In this document: one piece after another, positions 11,301 through 23,900 of the stretch | How positions within the stretch are numbered: the stretch's first letter is position 1 | How the letters are laid out: every line of letters begins with the position of its first letter | Assembly (NCBI RefSeq): GCF_000002995.4 | Contig: NW_025062479.1 | Coordinates: forward strand, 22,440,721 to 22,504,720 | Source of the DNA: Brugia malayi | Lineage: Eukaryota > Nematoda > Chromadorea > Rhabditida > Onchocercidae | Reading direction: 5' to 3' | Length of the DNA: 64,000 nt | Notes under the pieces: model-generated | Database searches by the model: none | The model's input: only the letters and a program-made list of their open reading frames with translations | Told to the model about the DNA's origin: nothing | Program-made: the position numbers and the translations under genes

Positions 11301-14300
11301 CTTTTTTTTTTTTTTCTTTTATCATTTGCTTCTAAAAGAAAATAACGATGAAAGAAAAGAAAAGAATTGCAATGTTTGCTACATTGGACAATTTGCGCTA
11401 ACAAAATGAAATGAAGCATATACTTTTGAATGATTTGAAATTTATAGGTGGATGGCGTGTAATGCATCTCACGCGTGACATGCATGCATTGCAGCAAATA
11501 TTACTTGGTTGCATGTTGCAAATATTTCAACAATTATCAGCTATAAATGCTATCATGTAATTACTTATTTAATTAAATTAATTTCAATATTTCGTTTCTT
11601 AATTAAAAGTAGGTAGTACTGTAATTTATACTTATTAAATTTTCTATTATTTTATTTAATCTACCTCTGAATTTTTATCAAATTATTAAAAAATTAGAAT
11701 TTTTTTTTTTTTTGCTTTTTCTTTACCCTTCCTAGCAATAATTCTTCAAAAGAAAAATGAAAGCAAAAAGTTATAATTTGAATTGATTTTCTAACTTTTA
11801 TATCAGTCATCATTCGTCAGCAATCATCAGATCAGCTAGAGTGAAAGAAGTAAAATCAATTATATGGCTTTCATGTGTTATATTAGGTAATTGATTTTTA
11901 AATAAAAATTAATTAACTATAAAAATTATGAAAAAAAGTGTGAATTTTAAATCATTTCCAAAAATTTTCACCTTTGCAGATTTAATTCTAAATTTGATGC
12001 TAATAGGATGTTTTAAAATTTAATTCAAACTACTTATCATATTGTTTATCATGATGACAGCCAAAAATAAAGGATAAATATTTGGGATATTCTTAAAATT
12101 CTGTTAAAAAAAATTTTTTTATTAATTCTACTGCAACATAGTTGGATGTTAGAATGAAAATCATATATACAACAATTTTTTTTAAAAATAAATTAAATGA
12201 ACCGATTAAGTAAACTAGGAACAAAGTTTTAATTTATAATTAATATTTGAAATTGCATATCTGAATTTTATCATTTTATTTCAGTAATAAATTTCTTAAG
12301 TACTATTATTCCAATGCTAATCATCGAACGTTTCGGAAGGCGGAAAGTATTACTTACTTCTGTGGCAGGTGTAATTTTTGCGCTTATTTGCATGGGATTT
12401 TCATTTGGATATGTTAGCCGTGATTCCGTAATTACTCAACCTCTGAATGCAACTCTTGAAGATGTCATTCCGGATTTTATTCCGTATTTCAAGCATTGTG
12501 CTCAGCTTGAGTTAGTATCTCCTTTACTTTCATATTTCTAATCCTTTTGTTTTTTAATTGAATAAACTTATGAAATTTTAAATAGAACTGAAGAGCTCAT
12601 TAGATTGAATTATTTAGTAATTTATGAAATGAATTATTTTGTAATAATAGTTGGAGTATTCCCTGAAATAGTTTTGATGTTATATTATTTTAGAAACTGT
12701 AATTTATGTACAAAAGACGAACACTGCGGTTTTTGTATGCCTAATAATTTTCCAACTTATGGGTAAGTAATTTTCAATAATTAATACTATTATTTGAACT
12801 ATTATTACAAACAAACAAGCAAAAATAGATGAGGCAAAAATAATTTGCTAAAGTTAAAAGAAATTTTGGCAAATCATGAAAGCAGCAAATATATTATTAC
12901 AAAAGTTGATAAATAGAAAGTGATGCGAAAAAAAAATTCAATAATTAAAATAAAACAAATAATTCAATAATTCAAGTGCTTTGTAAAATATAATTTTATT
13001 CACATAATAATACTTGCTTCGTTTTACAAAATATGTGTGAAATAATGATAATAACAATGATGACAGAGATAATATAATAATAATAATATTTAATTATATT
13101 TGATAATGATAACGACAATAATAATAATGACAACAATAAATGATCAATTAATTAAACCAACAAGTGAATAAATAAATAAACGAATGGATAAATAAATGAA
13201 TTGAATCAATTCATTAATTGAATAAATGGGTAAAATAATCAATTAATTTGTAATTGAATTAATTAAATAGATAAATAAGTAAATTATTCAATCAATTAAA
13301 TAAAATAAATGAATAAATGAAACAAATTATTTAAACAAAACAAATAAGTAAATAAGTAAACTTATTAATTTAATTAAACAATTGGATAAATAAACAATGC
13401 TAGCAAATTGATTAAATAAATAAATAAATAAGTGAATAAGTTAATTAAATGGATAAATAAATAAATTAGTTAAAATAAATGAATAGATAAAAGAAAAGCT
13501 AAGTAAATAAATAAATAGGATAAATTATTAAAAGAAATCAGTGAATAAAATAAAATGAAATAAATAAATAAATAAACAAATTTATTTATTAATTTAATTA
13601 AAAAAATGAAGAAATAAGTAATACTAACAATAGTGATAGTGATAATGATAGCAATAATTCTGCATAAGTCATTTAAAAAAGAATTTACATGCTAATAATC
13701 ATTTAAAAAAAAATTTTGTTTAAACTGAGTTAATTATTCAATAAAAAAAAAAAAAAAAAAGATAAAAAAGGAAGATATATTCATAAAAACATTCTTATTG
13801 CCAATTAGTCATAAAATATTTTCACCACAAAAAAAAAAAATGCCACAATGAAAAATTGTTAAATTTCAGCTATTGTTTACCAATTGATCAAAAGGCAAGT
13901 GTAATTGAATCAAAATCATTAATAGGTCCGTGCTCTTTTGTCAATAATTCAATGAGGTATGACTGGATGGATGACTATTGCGCCACGGGTTACGCCATTT
14001 TACTTTTGGTTCCACTCGTAACGTTCATCGTATTCTTTGCTTGCGGTATATCTAACATTTCATTCATTCATTTTTCTTTTTTTAATAAATATTATTAATT
14101 ATCATTTCTTTTTTTTTTTTTTTAAAACAATTAGTATTTTATATTTTGTTTATTTACTTTTTATTAGTATAGAAATAGACAAAAATTTTAATTAAATAGT
14201 TAAAAAAAAATTTATGAAAGAAAAGAAGAAGCAAATTTTATTATATTTTTTCATCATATCATTTTGTAATTTAATTATAATTTAAAAAAAAAAAAAAAAA

Positions 14301-15320
14301 AATTGAATACTAGAGCTAAAGTAATTGATACGATAGCATAAACAATTTGCTACCAATTTTATTTCACTTTGTAGAATTTTAACAAAAAAAAAAAAAAAAA
14401 AAAAAAGGAAGAAAAAGCGAAGAATTAGTACTAAGACTGATAGCATCGAAGAGTGAAGTTAATCTAAAAAGTTGTAAAACTAATCACAATTTTCCATCAC
14501 ATTTTTTTTTTTCCCACATGTTTATTGTTTTAAATAACAAACGAAAAATAATTCATATATTTATATATAACTTACAAATTTCTGCTACAATGTGTATCAA
14601 CTGTTCAGTAAATGCTAAAAGTTTTTTATAAACAAATGAAATTTCAAGATAACTAAATAAAAGATGATGAAGAGAGTAACAGATTAATTATAATTTCATG
14701 AGCTTTTAAAATCAATAATGTCTAATTAATTAAATTAATGCTAATACTTTAAGGTTATGCACCATCTTCATGGATTATTAATGCAGAAATTTATCCGATG
14801 TGGGCACGAAGTATTTGTGTTAGCATTGCTGCATTTTGCAATTGGTTATTTGATATTATTGCTTCAACGTCTTTCACTTTACTGATTAGAAATATTGGAA
14901 GTGATTGTAAGATTTTTGAACAGAAAAATTAAAATTGTATTTGAAAAAAAAAAAAAAAAAAAAAAAGAAAAATTTTTATTAAACGATAGAAATTTAACAA
15001 TAACAAGTGCATATGATTCGTTCTATTTGACTTAATATTACAATTAATCGCTAACTTTCTCTAATTTATTTTAAATATATTGTAAAAGTGAAAATTTACA
15101 AAATATATTTTTAAAAATTTCAGCAGCTTTCTTCATTTGCGCAGCTCTTACAATGGTTGCATTCGTGTTCTTCTTCATTTTCTTATCCGAAACAAAAGGC
15201 ACAAGTTTGGAGGATTTAGAAAAAACGGCCAAACTTAACAAAAAACCTGCAACACTCGTATCTTTTACAGTTTGTTCCAATTCTTTATTTCAGCCAACAA
15301 CATGCGAAGAAATGCAATAA
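8322..15320 (+). CDS. SLC2A13: Proton myo-inositol cotransporter, SLC2A13/HMIT type
   Basis: Twelve exons (8322-8523, 9023-9193, 9803-9928, 10456-10610, 10831-10936, 11448-11556, 11807-11886, 12285-12510, 12694-12762, 13870-14045, 14754-14906, 15124-15320) join in frame to 589 residues; human HMIT is about 650. Seen: many hydrophobic segments and major-facilitator sugar-transporter signatures: SDHFGRKK (residues 81-88), PVYISE, PESPRWL (201-207), ERFGRRK (331-337), and SETKG (546-550). A cysteine-rich outer loop (CNLC at 394, CGFC at 403, C at 417) between late helices is typical of HMIT and absent from ordinary glucose transporters. Known: HMITs carry myo-inositol with protons across the plasma membrane; C. 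elegans uses them in osmotic stress. Introns hold the repeats listed separately. The last acceptor reads CAGCAG, allowing a one-codon alternative. Substrate is inferred from family. Confidence 0.93.
11065..11195. repeat. 36-bp tandem repeat, about 3.6 copies, in a transporter intron
   Basis: Units start at 11065, 11101, 11137 and 11173 (the last partial), each beginning ATTTGAATTGAATCTTGTAA; the first three are identical to the eye, the fourth has one change before breaking off. Near-identity of the copies implies recent expansion. It lies in the intron 10937-11447. Confidence 0.85.
13055..13640. repeat. Degenerate AAAT/AATA tetranucleotide tract in a transporter intron
   Basis: Nearly 600 bp dominated by AATAAATA-like tetranucleotides interrupted by GAATAAATG and TTAATTAA variants. 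It fills half of the largest intron of the gene (12763-13869) and explains that intron's size. Confidence 0.75.
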
Positions 15321-15321
15321 A
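15316..15321 (+). terminator. AATAAA overlapping the transporter stop codon
   Basis: The TAA stop at 15318-15320 sits inside AATAAA. If used, cleavage would give a 3' UTR of only about 10-25 bases. The hexamer match is seen; use is inference. Confidence 0.35.
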
Positions 15322-15796
15322 AATGAACTTTACAAGTTAAAAGTAGCATTTATTTACACAAATACGAAAAATAAAATAAGAAACAATTTGAAAAGTTTGA
15401 AACTACTACAAAGTTACTGGAAATAGTAAAGTAAAAACTAATAGTGCTTAGAAATCTGGCTTCTTCCAGTACGTTAAAACATATTTCTATGAGAATTTTC
15501 AAGACAAGCGAAATTTAAATAATTTAAGGTATTAAAAGTTAATTTTGTGACGAAAGATACCATTTTAAACTGACATCACAATTTGTCATCAACTAACTAC
15601 AGCCCTATGTTCAGAACTATCGTGAAGGAAATATTGCTAAACTTGACTTCCATAAATCATTATTTAATAGCATTAAGTTAATCCACTTTTTAAAAAGCTC
15701 ATATGTTCCACAACTTTTTGCAACTTCCAATTTAACTGATGAAAATGTCTAAAATTTCTCCATTCAATTCTTAAAATATATACAAATCAAATGGGT
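15321..15796. other. Convergent 3' spacer between transporter and MED20
   Basis: About 480 bp AT-rich. On the minus strand an AATAAA (plus-strand TTTATT at 15349-15354) could serve MED20 and would make the two transcripts nearly abut or overlap. No coding frame seen. Confidence 0.45.
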
Positions 15797-16390
15797 TTAT
15801 GTTTTTTTCCGCATATTTTGAAAAATATCCAAATACTGATGCATGGTATCAAGGGCACTATATGGTTCCGGTTGTGCTTTTTGCAAAACTGCCGGTTTAT
15901 CAGCAACATGATCCGGAAAAAAAACTGCTACAAATTCTTGCAAAAAGTTACCACACTGTGATGCTACGCAAGATGGTGCATATTCAACTTCAACAATAAC
16001 ACCTTTGCTAATTACACCCATCGAGGCATTCCCGGTTCGAATAATAAAATCTTGCAATGTATATTCATGTCCAGAAACTTCAAATTTTCCCGCAGTATCT
16101 TGTACCAATCCGGAACTAAGCTTTGCCAAAATACAATCAAATCCACGATCGGATATTGCTCTCGGACAATGTTTTTGCTTTTCATTCGGTGCTATTGTGA
16201 AAGTACTTTGCGGGAAACGTGAATGATGCAAGATAAATACATGATTGATAGCTCCTTGAACATTATCACTTGGTTTGAATGGTGTAGAATCAACCGTGAA
16301 AATGCCACCTTTAACACCACCTTCTCCTTCAATTGCACGTTCAATGCTAACAGCACTTTTGTCCGTTTCGAAAACCCAAGCAACGCCCAT
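15797..16390 (-). CDS. MED20: Mediator complex subunit 20
   Basis: Intronless frame of 197 residues when started at the MGVAWVFE methionine (16390); human MED20 is 212 and also starts MGV. The frame stays open upstream to about 16441, but the conserved MGV start and an acceptor-like site at 16452-16453 (minus strand TTTTTCAG) make the upstream part 5' UTR. Seen: a histidine-rich HVFILHHSRFPQSTF segment like the YVMHNSEYPLSCF strand of MED20, RGFDCILAKLSSG (human NFDVLMVKLKG), ISKGVIVEVEYAPSCVASQC (human RGISVEVEYGPCVVASDC), and a terminal DTMHQYLDIFQNMRK helix (human DTMVQYMELFNKIRK). Known: MED20 is a head-module subunit pairing with MED18 and contacting MED8, bridging regulators to RNA polymerase II in the nucleus. 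Transcribed towards the transporter gene and away from LHPP. Confidence 0.94.
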   Translation of the reverse strand: MGVAWVFETDKSAVSIERAIEGEGGVKGGIFTVDSTPFKPSDNVQGAINHVFILHHSRFPQSTFTIAPNEKQKHCPRAISDRGFDCILAKLSSGLVQDTAGKFEVSGHEYTLQDFIIRTGNASMGVISKGVIVEVEYAPSCVASQCGNFLQEFVAVFFPDHVADKPAVLQKAQPEPYSALDTMHQYLDIFQNMRKKT

Positions 16391-16451
16391 TTCAATCCTT
16401 TTTCCTTTTACTTTACAATCATAAAACGAAAAATTTCTCAAGCGAAAAAAT

Positions 16452-16457
16452 CCTGAA
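16452..16457 (-). promoter_or_regulatory. Candidate SL acceptor of MED20
   Basis: On the minus strand TTTTTCAG precedes the leader; AG is at 16453-16452, about 61 bases before the MGV start. No upstream coding exon is seen, so trans-splicing is the simplest reading. Confidence 0.45.
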
Positions 16458-17630
16458 AAAAAAAAATATACATTACATTTTTAATTTGGAAGAAAACAAA
16501 TTACAATAATTGCTTTTTATTTTCAAACATTCATCAAATAAATTTCTAAAAAATATTTGGAGAAAATTTTAACATTCATATAATATTTGTGATATATAGA
16601 AAGAAAAAAATATTGATAAGAATATAATGAAAAGAACAAATATTATAGTATAACGTAAATAATATGCTTCATTTCTTCTTAAGCAATAGTTTCCTAACCA
16701 AATGTTCGATCCGACACCGAGAGAGAGAGAGAGAGAGAGGGGGAAAGAGAGAAAGAGAAAGGGAAAAAAAAGCTTTTTTTGTCCACTAGGATAGAAAATG
16801 GCGAGACTTAAAATAAACTTCAGTCTTACAAAAAAAAAAAAAAAATATATTACTTAAGATTAGTGGCAAAGACTATCAATTACCAACCAATTAATTTCCA
16901 TTATAATCTGTAAATTTTAAAAGAAAATTCAAACAATAAAGTCTTATAGTTAATCATTAAATAAGAAACGTTAACAAGAGAGAAGCAAAATTTGTTCACA
17001 ATTATATTTGATTACAATTATATTTAGATATATTTTCAATCATTACAAAAAATCTGAGATTTAAAAATTCAATTTATTTGATGAAATTTTTCCCCTTTTT
17101 TTTTTTTTTCTTAATGGATTTAATTTGACGATATTCTTATAATTTCGAACTAACGATTTATATCAACAATTAATTAACTTTAACATAAAGAAAAAAAAAA
17201 GGGAAAAATTAAAACGATATTTTAAAGCACTTAGTATTATAATAATGAGCTTGTGGAAATGTACTGAATAATATTTTCAGTCAAAATTGAAAAGTTATAC
17301 AGAAAAAGTATATTATCACTAAATGTTAATTTGAATTTTAAAATTTTCAGTAAAACACAAAAACATAATATATCATTCATGTTATACACTATCCATCATC
17401 TACTATTCATTAAAAATTTCTCTACCACATTCCATTTTTAATTTTATACCTAATTTAAGCTTACTAATTATGCCTATTACTGCAACGAAATTAAAATATC
17501 TCAGTTACGAAAATTTTTATACTTTAATAAATTGAAAATTCTAAACAGTTAGCAATCTATACCACGTATGTTACACTACGTAAGAAAGTTATTATTATGA
17601 TATGTATTACGATATCGTACAATACTTTTC

Positions 17631-17661
<31 letters not shown>

Positions 17662-18660
17662 TGACTACAAAATTTAAATTATTTCTAGCAAACATTAGAA
17701 AATTTTTTTTTAAAAAAAAAGAATAATTGTAGGAAAGTAAAGAATGATAAGATTTCCAAGATAGTACACCTTTAGAGATTGATAAAATAATAAACAAACA
17801 GCTAATAGAAGATAAACTGGTATTTATGATATTAAAGACGAAAAAAAAGATACTACCGAAAAAAGAAAATGTTACGAAAGGAAAGAATTTGACAAAAAAT
17901 AATGATTGAGATTGAAAGAAGAATGGTCAGAGATAAGGAATGATTACTGATAACAGAAGTTAACAACAGATAAGCTTCTTCTCCTAGCAATTTGAATATA
18001 AACCTGATAAATTCCATGTTGGTATTCAAGTTGCCAGAAGAAAAAAAATTACTTAAATACGTTTACATCGAGAGAATCAGTGTGTGGGAAGGGGTTGTCA
18101 CCGAACTGGTGGCTTTTTTTTTTTTTTTAAAGTAAATTTTAAATTTAATCCTTCTTTTAATCTCCTAACAGTTTGCATATAACTCTGTTTATTATGATCA
18201 ATTAATATTCAGTTTTTGATTGATTCATTTAATTCTCGATATTATATCTATTTGAATATTTAATTCTTTTTTTTTTTATTTAAAATATATTCGAATAATT
18301 TTTCGGTTGGTTTTAATTTCTGTTTGAGTTTGGTTCATTTTTCAATTAATTCATAGCTACCATTTTCTTTTTTCTTACAAGATAATTAATCGGTTAATCA
18401 GTTATCAGTCAGTTATTAATTAGTCAAGCAGTTCTTTCAAGCTATATGCAACTGCGGAAATATTACTTAAATTATGGTTCTGTTCGTTCATTTCTTCACT
18501 TTAAGCCATAATGTTGATTGCTGAATTTTAAATAAATTTTGGATTAAATCATTTTGGATTTTAAATAAATCCTTTTCTGATCAAAATTTATGATGATTTC
18601 CATTTTAAGAATGATATTTACTTAATGCTGCAGTTTGTTCCATTTATGTGCATTCTTTTT
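16458..18660. other. Divergent intergenic region, MED20 / LHPP
   Basis: About 2.2 kb that should hold promoters for both divergent genes. A GA-rich tract occurs at 16719-16772 and poly-T/poly-A runs at 17637-17662 and 18115-18129. The minus frame at 17576-17797 is driven by these runs. No TATA-type core or gene can be named with confidence. Confidence 0.5.
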
Positions 18661-18664
18661 GCAG
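18657..18664 (+). promoter_or_regulatory. Candidate SL acceptor of LHPP
   Basis: TTTTTGCAG ends at 18664, only three bases before the ATG at 18668. A three-base leader is typical of trans-spliced nematode messages and decides the start codon. Confidence 0.6.
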
Positions 18665-18667
18665 GAA

Positions 18668-20871
18668 ATGAATGTCAGTAGCAAACCGGTGAAGGGTTTT
18701 CTTTTAGATATTACCGGTGTTTTATACAATAGTGATCCAAACACTATTGGACGTGTTATACAGGGATCAGTAGAGGCAGTTAATAGGTTTTGTATTCTTT
18801 TAATTAAAAAATTGAAATTTGTTGACTTAGTCTAAATATTGTTCTTATGCTTTTGTCTAATTCATGTTCTTAATCAGCGCTGTTTTAAAAAATTTGAAAC
18901 CTGAATTGGATTTTGTTTATTTGCAATCAATAATATAACTCTTTTGATATATCAACTATCAAAATGTTAAAAAAATGTATTTAACTTACCAGCAAATTGG
19001 ATAAAAAAATATTCAAACTTTTGATATTGTGAACATTCTGCATTTTTCAGTTACATGATTAAATGTTTATTGTCAACGTGGACATAATTTAAAATTGAAA
19101 TAGAGAATACTATAACGTCTAAGTTAGCTTAGCTTAATAAAATATTTCTGTATCTTTTTTTCTAGTTACGAAGCAAATTTTCAACATTCGAGAAGAATTT
19201 CCACATCATAGAGATCGTCTAACTGGAACTTTTTGCATTTAGAACTAGAATTCTTGACTTTGCTAAAATTAAAAAATTTCAGATTGTATGCTGAAAGTGT
19301 AGTTCGATTTGTGACAAATGAAAGTACACGCAATCGTAAACATTTATTCGAAAAGTTGACAAAGCTTGGATTTACTCTAAATGAGGAACACATTTTTATG
19401 CCAGTCCCAGAAGCGAAGCGATACATCAAGGATAATAATCTTAGACCACATATACTGGTGCATAAAGGCATGTCGTAGAATTTTTATGTGAAATTTCATA
19501 TTTTAAAACTTGAGTCACATTTCTTACATTCAGTTTTAGTTTTAAACGTTGAAACGTCTTTGCCGTTAGAAAAAATAAATTTTTAAATATTCACTGTGCA
19601 TTTTATTCGAGGTGTTCTGGAGGAATTTGGAGATCTCAATACAAACCATCCGAATTGCGTATTATTGGGTGATGCTGAACGTGGATTTACTTATGAAACA
19701 ATGAATGCTGCTTTTCGAGTTTTGCATGATACGGATGATCCATTGATTGTTACTTTAGGTTGTGGGTTAGTAATTTAGAATATATTGGACATAGTAATAT
19801 ATTAAATAGTCAAAGCATTATAATCCATTGCATTTTAATTTATTGTCACTAGATTCTTTATTCTTTCTTTTATTTTGTCCCTCTATGAATTTTTTTTTTT
19901 TTTGAAAAAAGTCCTAATATTTTTTGAATAGAACAAATTCATCACATCAGTGAAAAAAATTAATGATTGACAAGTATGTGATGGCACGCAATCTTGACAA
20001 AGAACTCCCAATAGTATTGAATATGTTAAGAATTTACATTCTGATTGAAAATAATTGTTAAATGGTTAGGAAGAAAAATGTTAAATGGGTTCATTTAGTT
20101 GCTGATGAATTTATTATAAAAGCTTTTTTTCCAGAAAATTTTATCAGCGAATGGATGGACCATGTATGGATGTTGGTGGTTTCACACGTGCATTGCAGTA
20201 TGCATGTGATGCACGAGTTATTACTATTGGAAAACCAGAAGAGCAATTTTTCAAAGCTGCTATTGATGACATGGGTTTAACCACCGACGAGGTTAATATT
20301 ATTTTCAAATTATTTTAGATTAAGCTATAATTTATCACTGTGTGATAAAATCTCACAAGTAATTTCCTATTATAGTTTGCTATATTACTTTTATTTCTCA
20401 GTGGTATCATATATTATTCTCTTCCTGTTTGTTTTCCTTCATCACCGATTCTAAATCCATCTAAATCCAATGAACATGTTTTGGATGTAGTTAACTGAAG
20501 TAAAATTGAAATTTGCTAAGAAAGAAGAACGATTTAGGTTGTAATGATTGGTGATGATATTGTGTCGGATGTTGGTGGGGCGCAGAAAGCTGGAATCAGA
20601 GGTGTACAAGTTCGAACAGGAAAATGGAGGTGATTGAAATAATTTAATAGAATTTCACATTCATATTTCTATGAAGAATTTAATGTTATATCTTCAATAA
20701 TGGCTTTTATCGCAGAATTAGGTTGAAGCAAACACTTCACATATTCTTTTTTCACAGTGCTGTATTCCATTTTTCAGACAGTCTTGGATAAATCATAGCA
20801 TTAAGCCAGACTTGCTGGCTGATGATTTACGATCAGCTGTGGATATGCTTCTGAAGAAAAAAACAAACTGA
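18668..20871 (+). CDS. LHPP: LHPP: phospholysine phosphohistidine inorganic pyrophosphate phosphatase
   Basis: Exons 18668-18786, 19283-19467, 19612-19765, 20135-20291, 20538-20629 and 20778-20871 give 266 residues; human LHPP is 270. HAD motifs seen: motif I DITGVLYNSD (nucleophile Asp14; the second motif Asp is replaced by Thr, as by Ser in the human enzyme), motif II TNES (51-54), motif III Lys in GKPEEQFF (Lys186), motif IV MIGDDIVSDVGGAQ (208 on). Segments NHPNCVLLGDAERGFTYETMN and PDLLADDLRSAVDMLL also follow human LHPP closely. Known: soluble cytosolic enzyme hydrolysing phosphohistidine, phospholysine, and pyrophosphate. The start is chosen by the acceptor three bases upstream. The intron after exon 2 begins GC instead of GT (see findings). 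AATAAA follows at 20964. Confidence 0.95.
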
Positions 20872-20963
20872 AATGCCTACATGTCTGCCACTGTGTGATG
20901 TGAAATATATTTTTTTCTTTTTATTACTTTTTTGATGTCAATAGTATTTTCAAAGTGAACTCA

Positions 20964-20969
20964 AATAAA
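20964..20969 (+). terminator. LHPP poly(A) signal
   Basis: AATAAA 93 bases after the TGA, followed by a second overlapping ATAAAA and then T-rich sequence. Sensible 3' UTR length for a nematode gene. Confidence 0.65.
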
Positions 20970-23900
20970 ATAAAATGTTTTATTTGAAAAATGTTTCTTC
21001 ATCTATTAATTACATCTTATGTTTTAAAAGCAGTACAGTGAGATATTTAAAAAAAATCTTTTTTTGACAAATGAATTGCTACAGAGGAATGTGGCAAAGT
21101 TTAGTAGTTTCTGTGAAAATTGAAATATGAGTAACTTTAAAACACCTTTCATTTCTTTAATTAATTTGCCTTGCAGATTATAAATTAGTCTTTTTGTTTA
21201 ATGTTTGCCATTATTTCAATTATTTAATTAAGCAACATTTTTATATTAATGAATATTTCATCACGTGATCTAATTTTACTTACTAAACTGTGCCACATTT
21301 CTTACAATGAAATTTCTACTGAAGATGTGAAGTCCTTATTCGTCAAACCAGAAAGAACATGAATAATTTATTTAAAAGCACTATTGTTATGGAATAGGAA
21401 CTTTTGATTGATTTTACCTCATATTATAATAAAACTTCCTAAAATGATTATTTATGCTTAGCTATGGGATGCAATGTCTTAGATTTAACTTGATTGGTTA
21501 AAATTATTCTAAAATAAAAGACTTAAATAATCACATGTTAGGTCATAATGAATTTAATTATATTTTAGCATTGTAAGCTTCGAACGGTACAATACAAAAT
21601 TTAAATGAGAACTATTCCGCTCATTCATTTATTCCTTTAACTTCCAGTTCCTAAGAAAATACCTCCTTTTTTCTGTATTAAATTATTTGTCATGTTTTAT
21701 CCAAATCTTCGAAACCCAAAACTTCATTTTAATATTATTAAGAAACAAAATACTTTTGTCTGGTAAGATTTCTATATGATTTTTTTGGTATTTTTTCCAA
21801 AAAAAAAAAAAAAAAAAAGTAAAAATTTAACATCTAATAAATTTAATATTTTTTAAAAACAATTCCTTCAACATTTCTTTTTTCCAATAATATAGTTCTT
21901 TTTCAAAGATTTAACAACATTTTTTGAAAATATCTAAACAGTTGTTGTGTTTAACAGTTAGTTTAACTTACTACGTATTATTATTATTATATATTGCAAC
22001 CATTTGCTTGTTTACAACATAGTTATTAACTTTTCTTAACTATAACTATCAGATATCAGACATTGACAATAATAATAATAATAACAATAATAGTAACAGC
22101 AATGGTGATGATAATGAGTTTAACAATGCAAAAAATTTTTTCCTCATCTTATTGCTATCAGTATTTCCAGTAATCAGTAAAAGAGGTTGCTTAATTTTTC
22201 AAAAATTTTTTTTTTAACAGTATTAATAAGTTATAACTTTAATATGAACCAATGGATTTCACTCAATTGCATGTGCTCATTTGATGTCATTTTTTGCTTT
22301 TTTTTTTTATTTTTTATTTTTCATTAAGAGACAAAAATTGAAGGACAAAAGTGTTTGAGTATAAAATGCTTTATAAATAATAAAAATAAAAGAAAAAAAA
22401 AAGAAAGATACAGCACTGCATCGTATCGTTCAGGTGCATAATTTCAATTTAATACCGTATTTTTTAACTTATAGTTGGCATTCATCTCAATTTGCTACTG
22501 TAACATCTATCGTATACCATTAATACTTTTCTTCTTTTCACTTCATGATATCAGAGTAAGGAATGTTATGAAAATAAACATAACGAAAATAAACATGATA
22601 ATAATTCGGATGAATGTTCAATACCGTAGTATTTCATTTGGATACCGTAAGCAGCTATTGTATATTGTCGATAATTTATTTAAATCATTTCAATTTTGTT
22701 AATATCATGATATTTCATACCATAACAATCATAAGCTAATCATAATAATTCTGAAAAATATTTGCATAATTTTAATTTCTATGCCTTTTTTTATGCAAAT
22801 ATAAATTTTGTGCATCTAAAACAATTTGAGATGCATTTAATCATAAATAAAACAGCTGTCATAAACTAAAATTTTACTAAGTTTACTTGAGACTTGTGAT
22901 CTCTCATCATACTCCACCCATCTTTTCTTGTTGCTAGAATAAAGCTAGAAAAACAAAAAAATGTCTATCAGAATTTTCTTTTTTAAAAAAAAAATCGAAA
23001 ATGTTTCAAATTTTCAAAAAAAAAAAAAAAAAAAAAAATTTTGAGAGTTGAAGAAAAAAATGATTGTCAATAATAGTTGATATACTACTATATCTAATAT
23101 GACTTACCGTACCATAACATTAATTCCATTTAATCAATTTTTTAATAATTCAAATATACATATGTAATGCATATAAAATAATTAATTAATCAATTAATTT
23201 CGTTTCAAAATATTATTTCATTATATTTTTCACTTGAATTTGCATTAATTCCATTTCATTTCATTGTGTTTTTGTTTTTGTTTTGCATTTTGAAAAATAA
23301 ACACACTTTTCATCCATTGCTAATTCACAAATAGACGCATTTTTCAACATTTTTTTAAAAAAAAAAAAAACATGAGATCATACGAAAATGAAAAAAGAAA
23401 AAGAAAAAAGATGAAACATTACAAGCAAATAAAGAATATTTGATAAAAAAAGAAAAAAAGAAGAAAAAATAGCACATCAAAAAAGTGTAATAATGAATGG
23501 TATGGCAAGAAAAATAAAAAGACTATGAAGAAATTAACGTAAATTTACATACTTTTCTTTTATATTTAAATCAAAAAAAAAAGAAAAAAAGCAGAGGGAG
23601 AGAGAGAGAGAAGAGAGAGAAATGAATAAAATATAAAAAAAAGTTTAGAAAATTTTAAATTTAGCCAAATTATATGGCACATTTCATTGAAGAGGAAATA
23701 GAGAGAGGGAGAGAGAAAAAGAAAAGATAAAGAAAAATAAAAGATAAAAGAATAGAATGAAGAGAAAAAAAGACATCCGTAGCATAGAAAAATTTTTTTG
23801 AAAATAATCGATGCGAATATATTTTTAATTCAAAAAATTTTTTTCTTTGTTACTATGAAAAGTTAAAATTAATTTGAAAATTTTTCAACGCTTTATTTTA

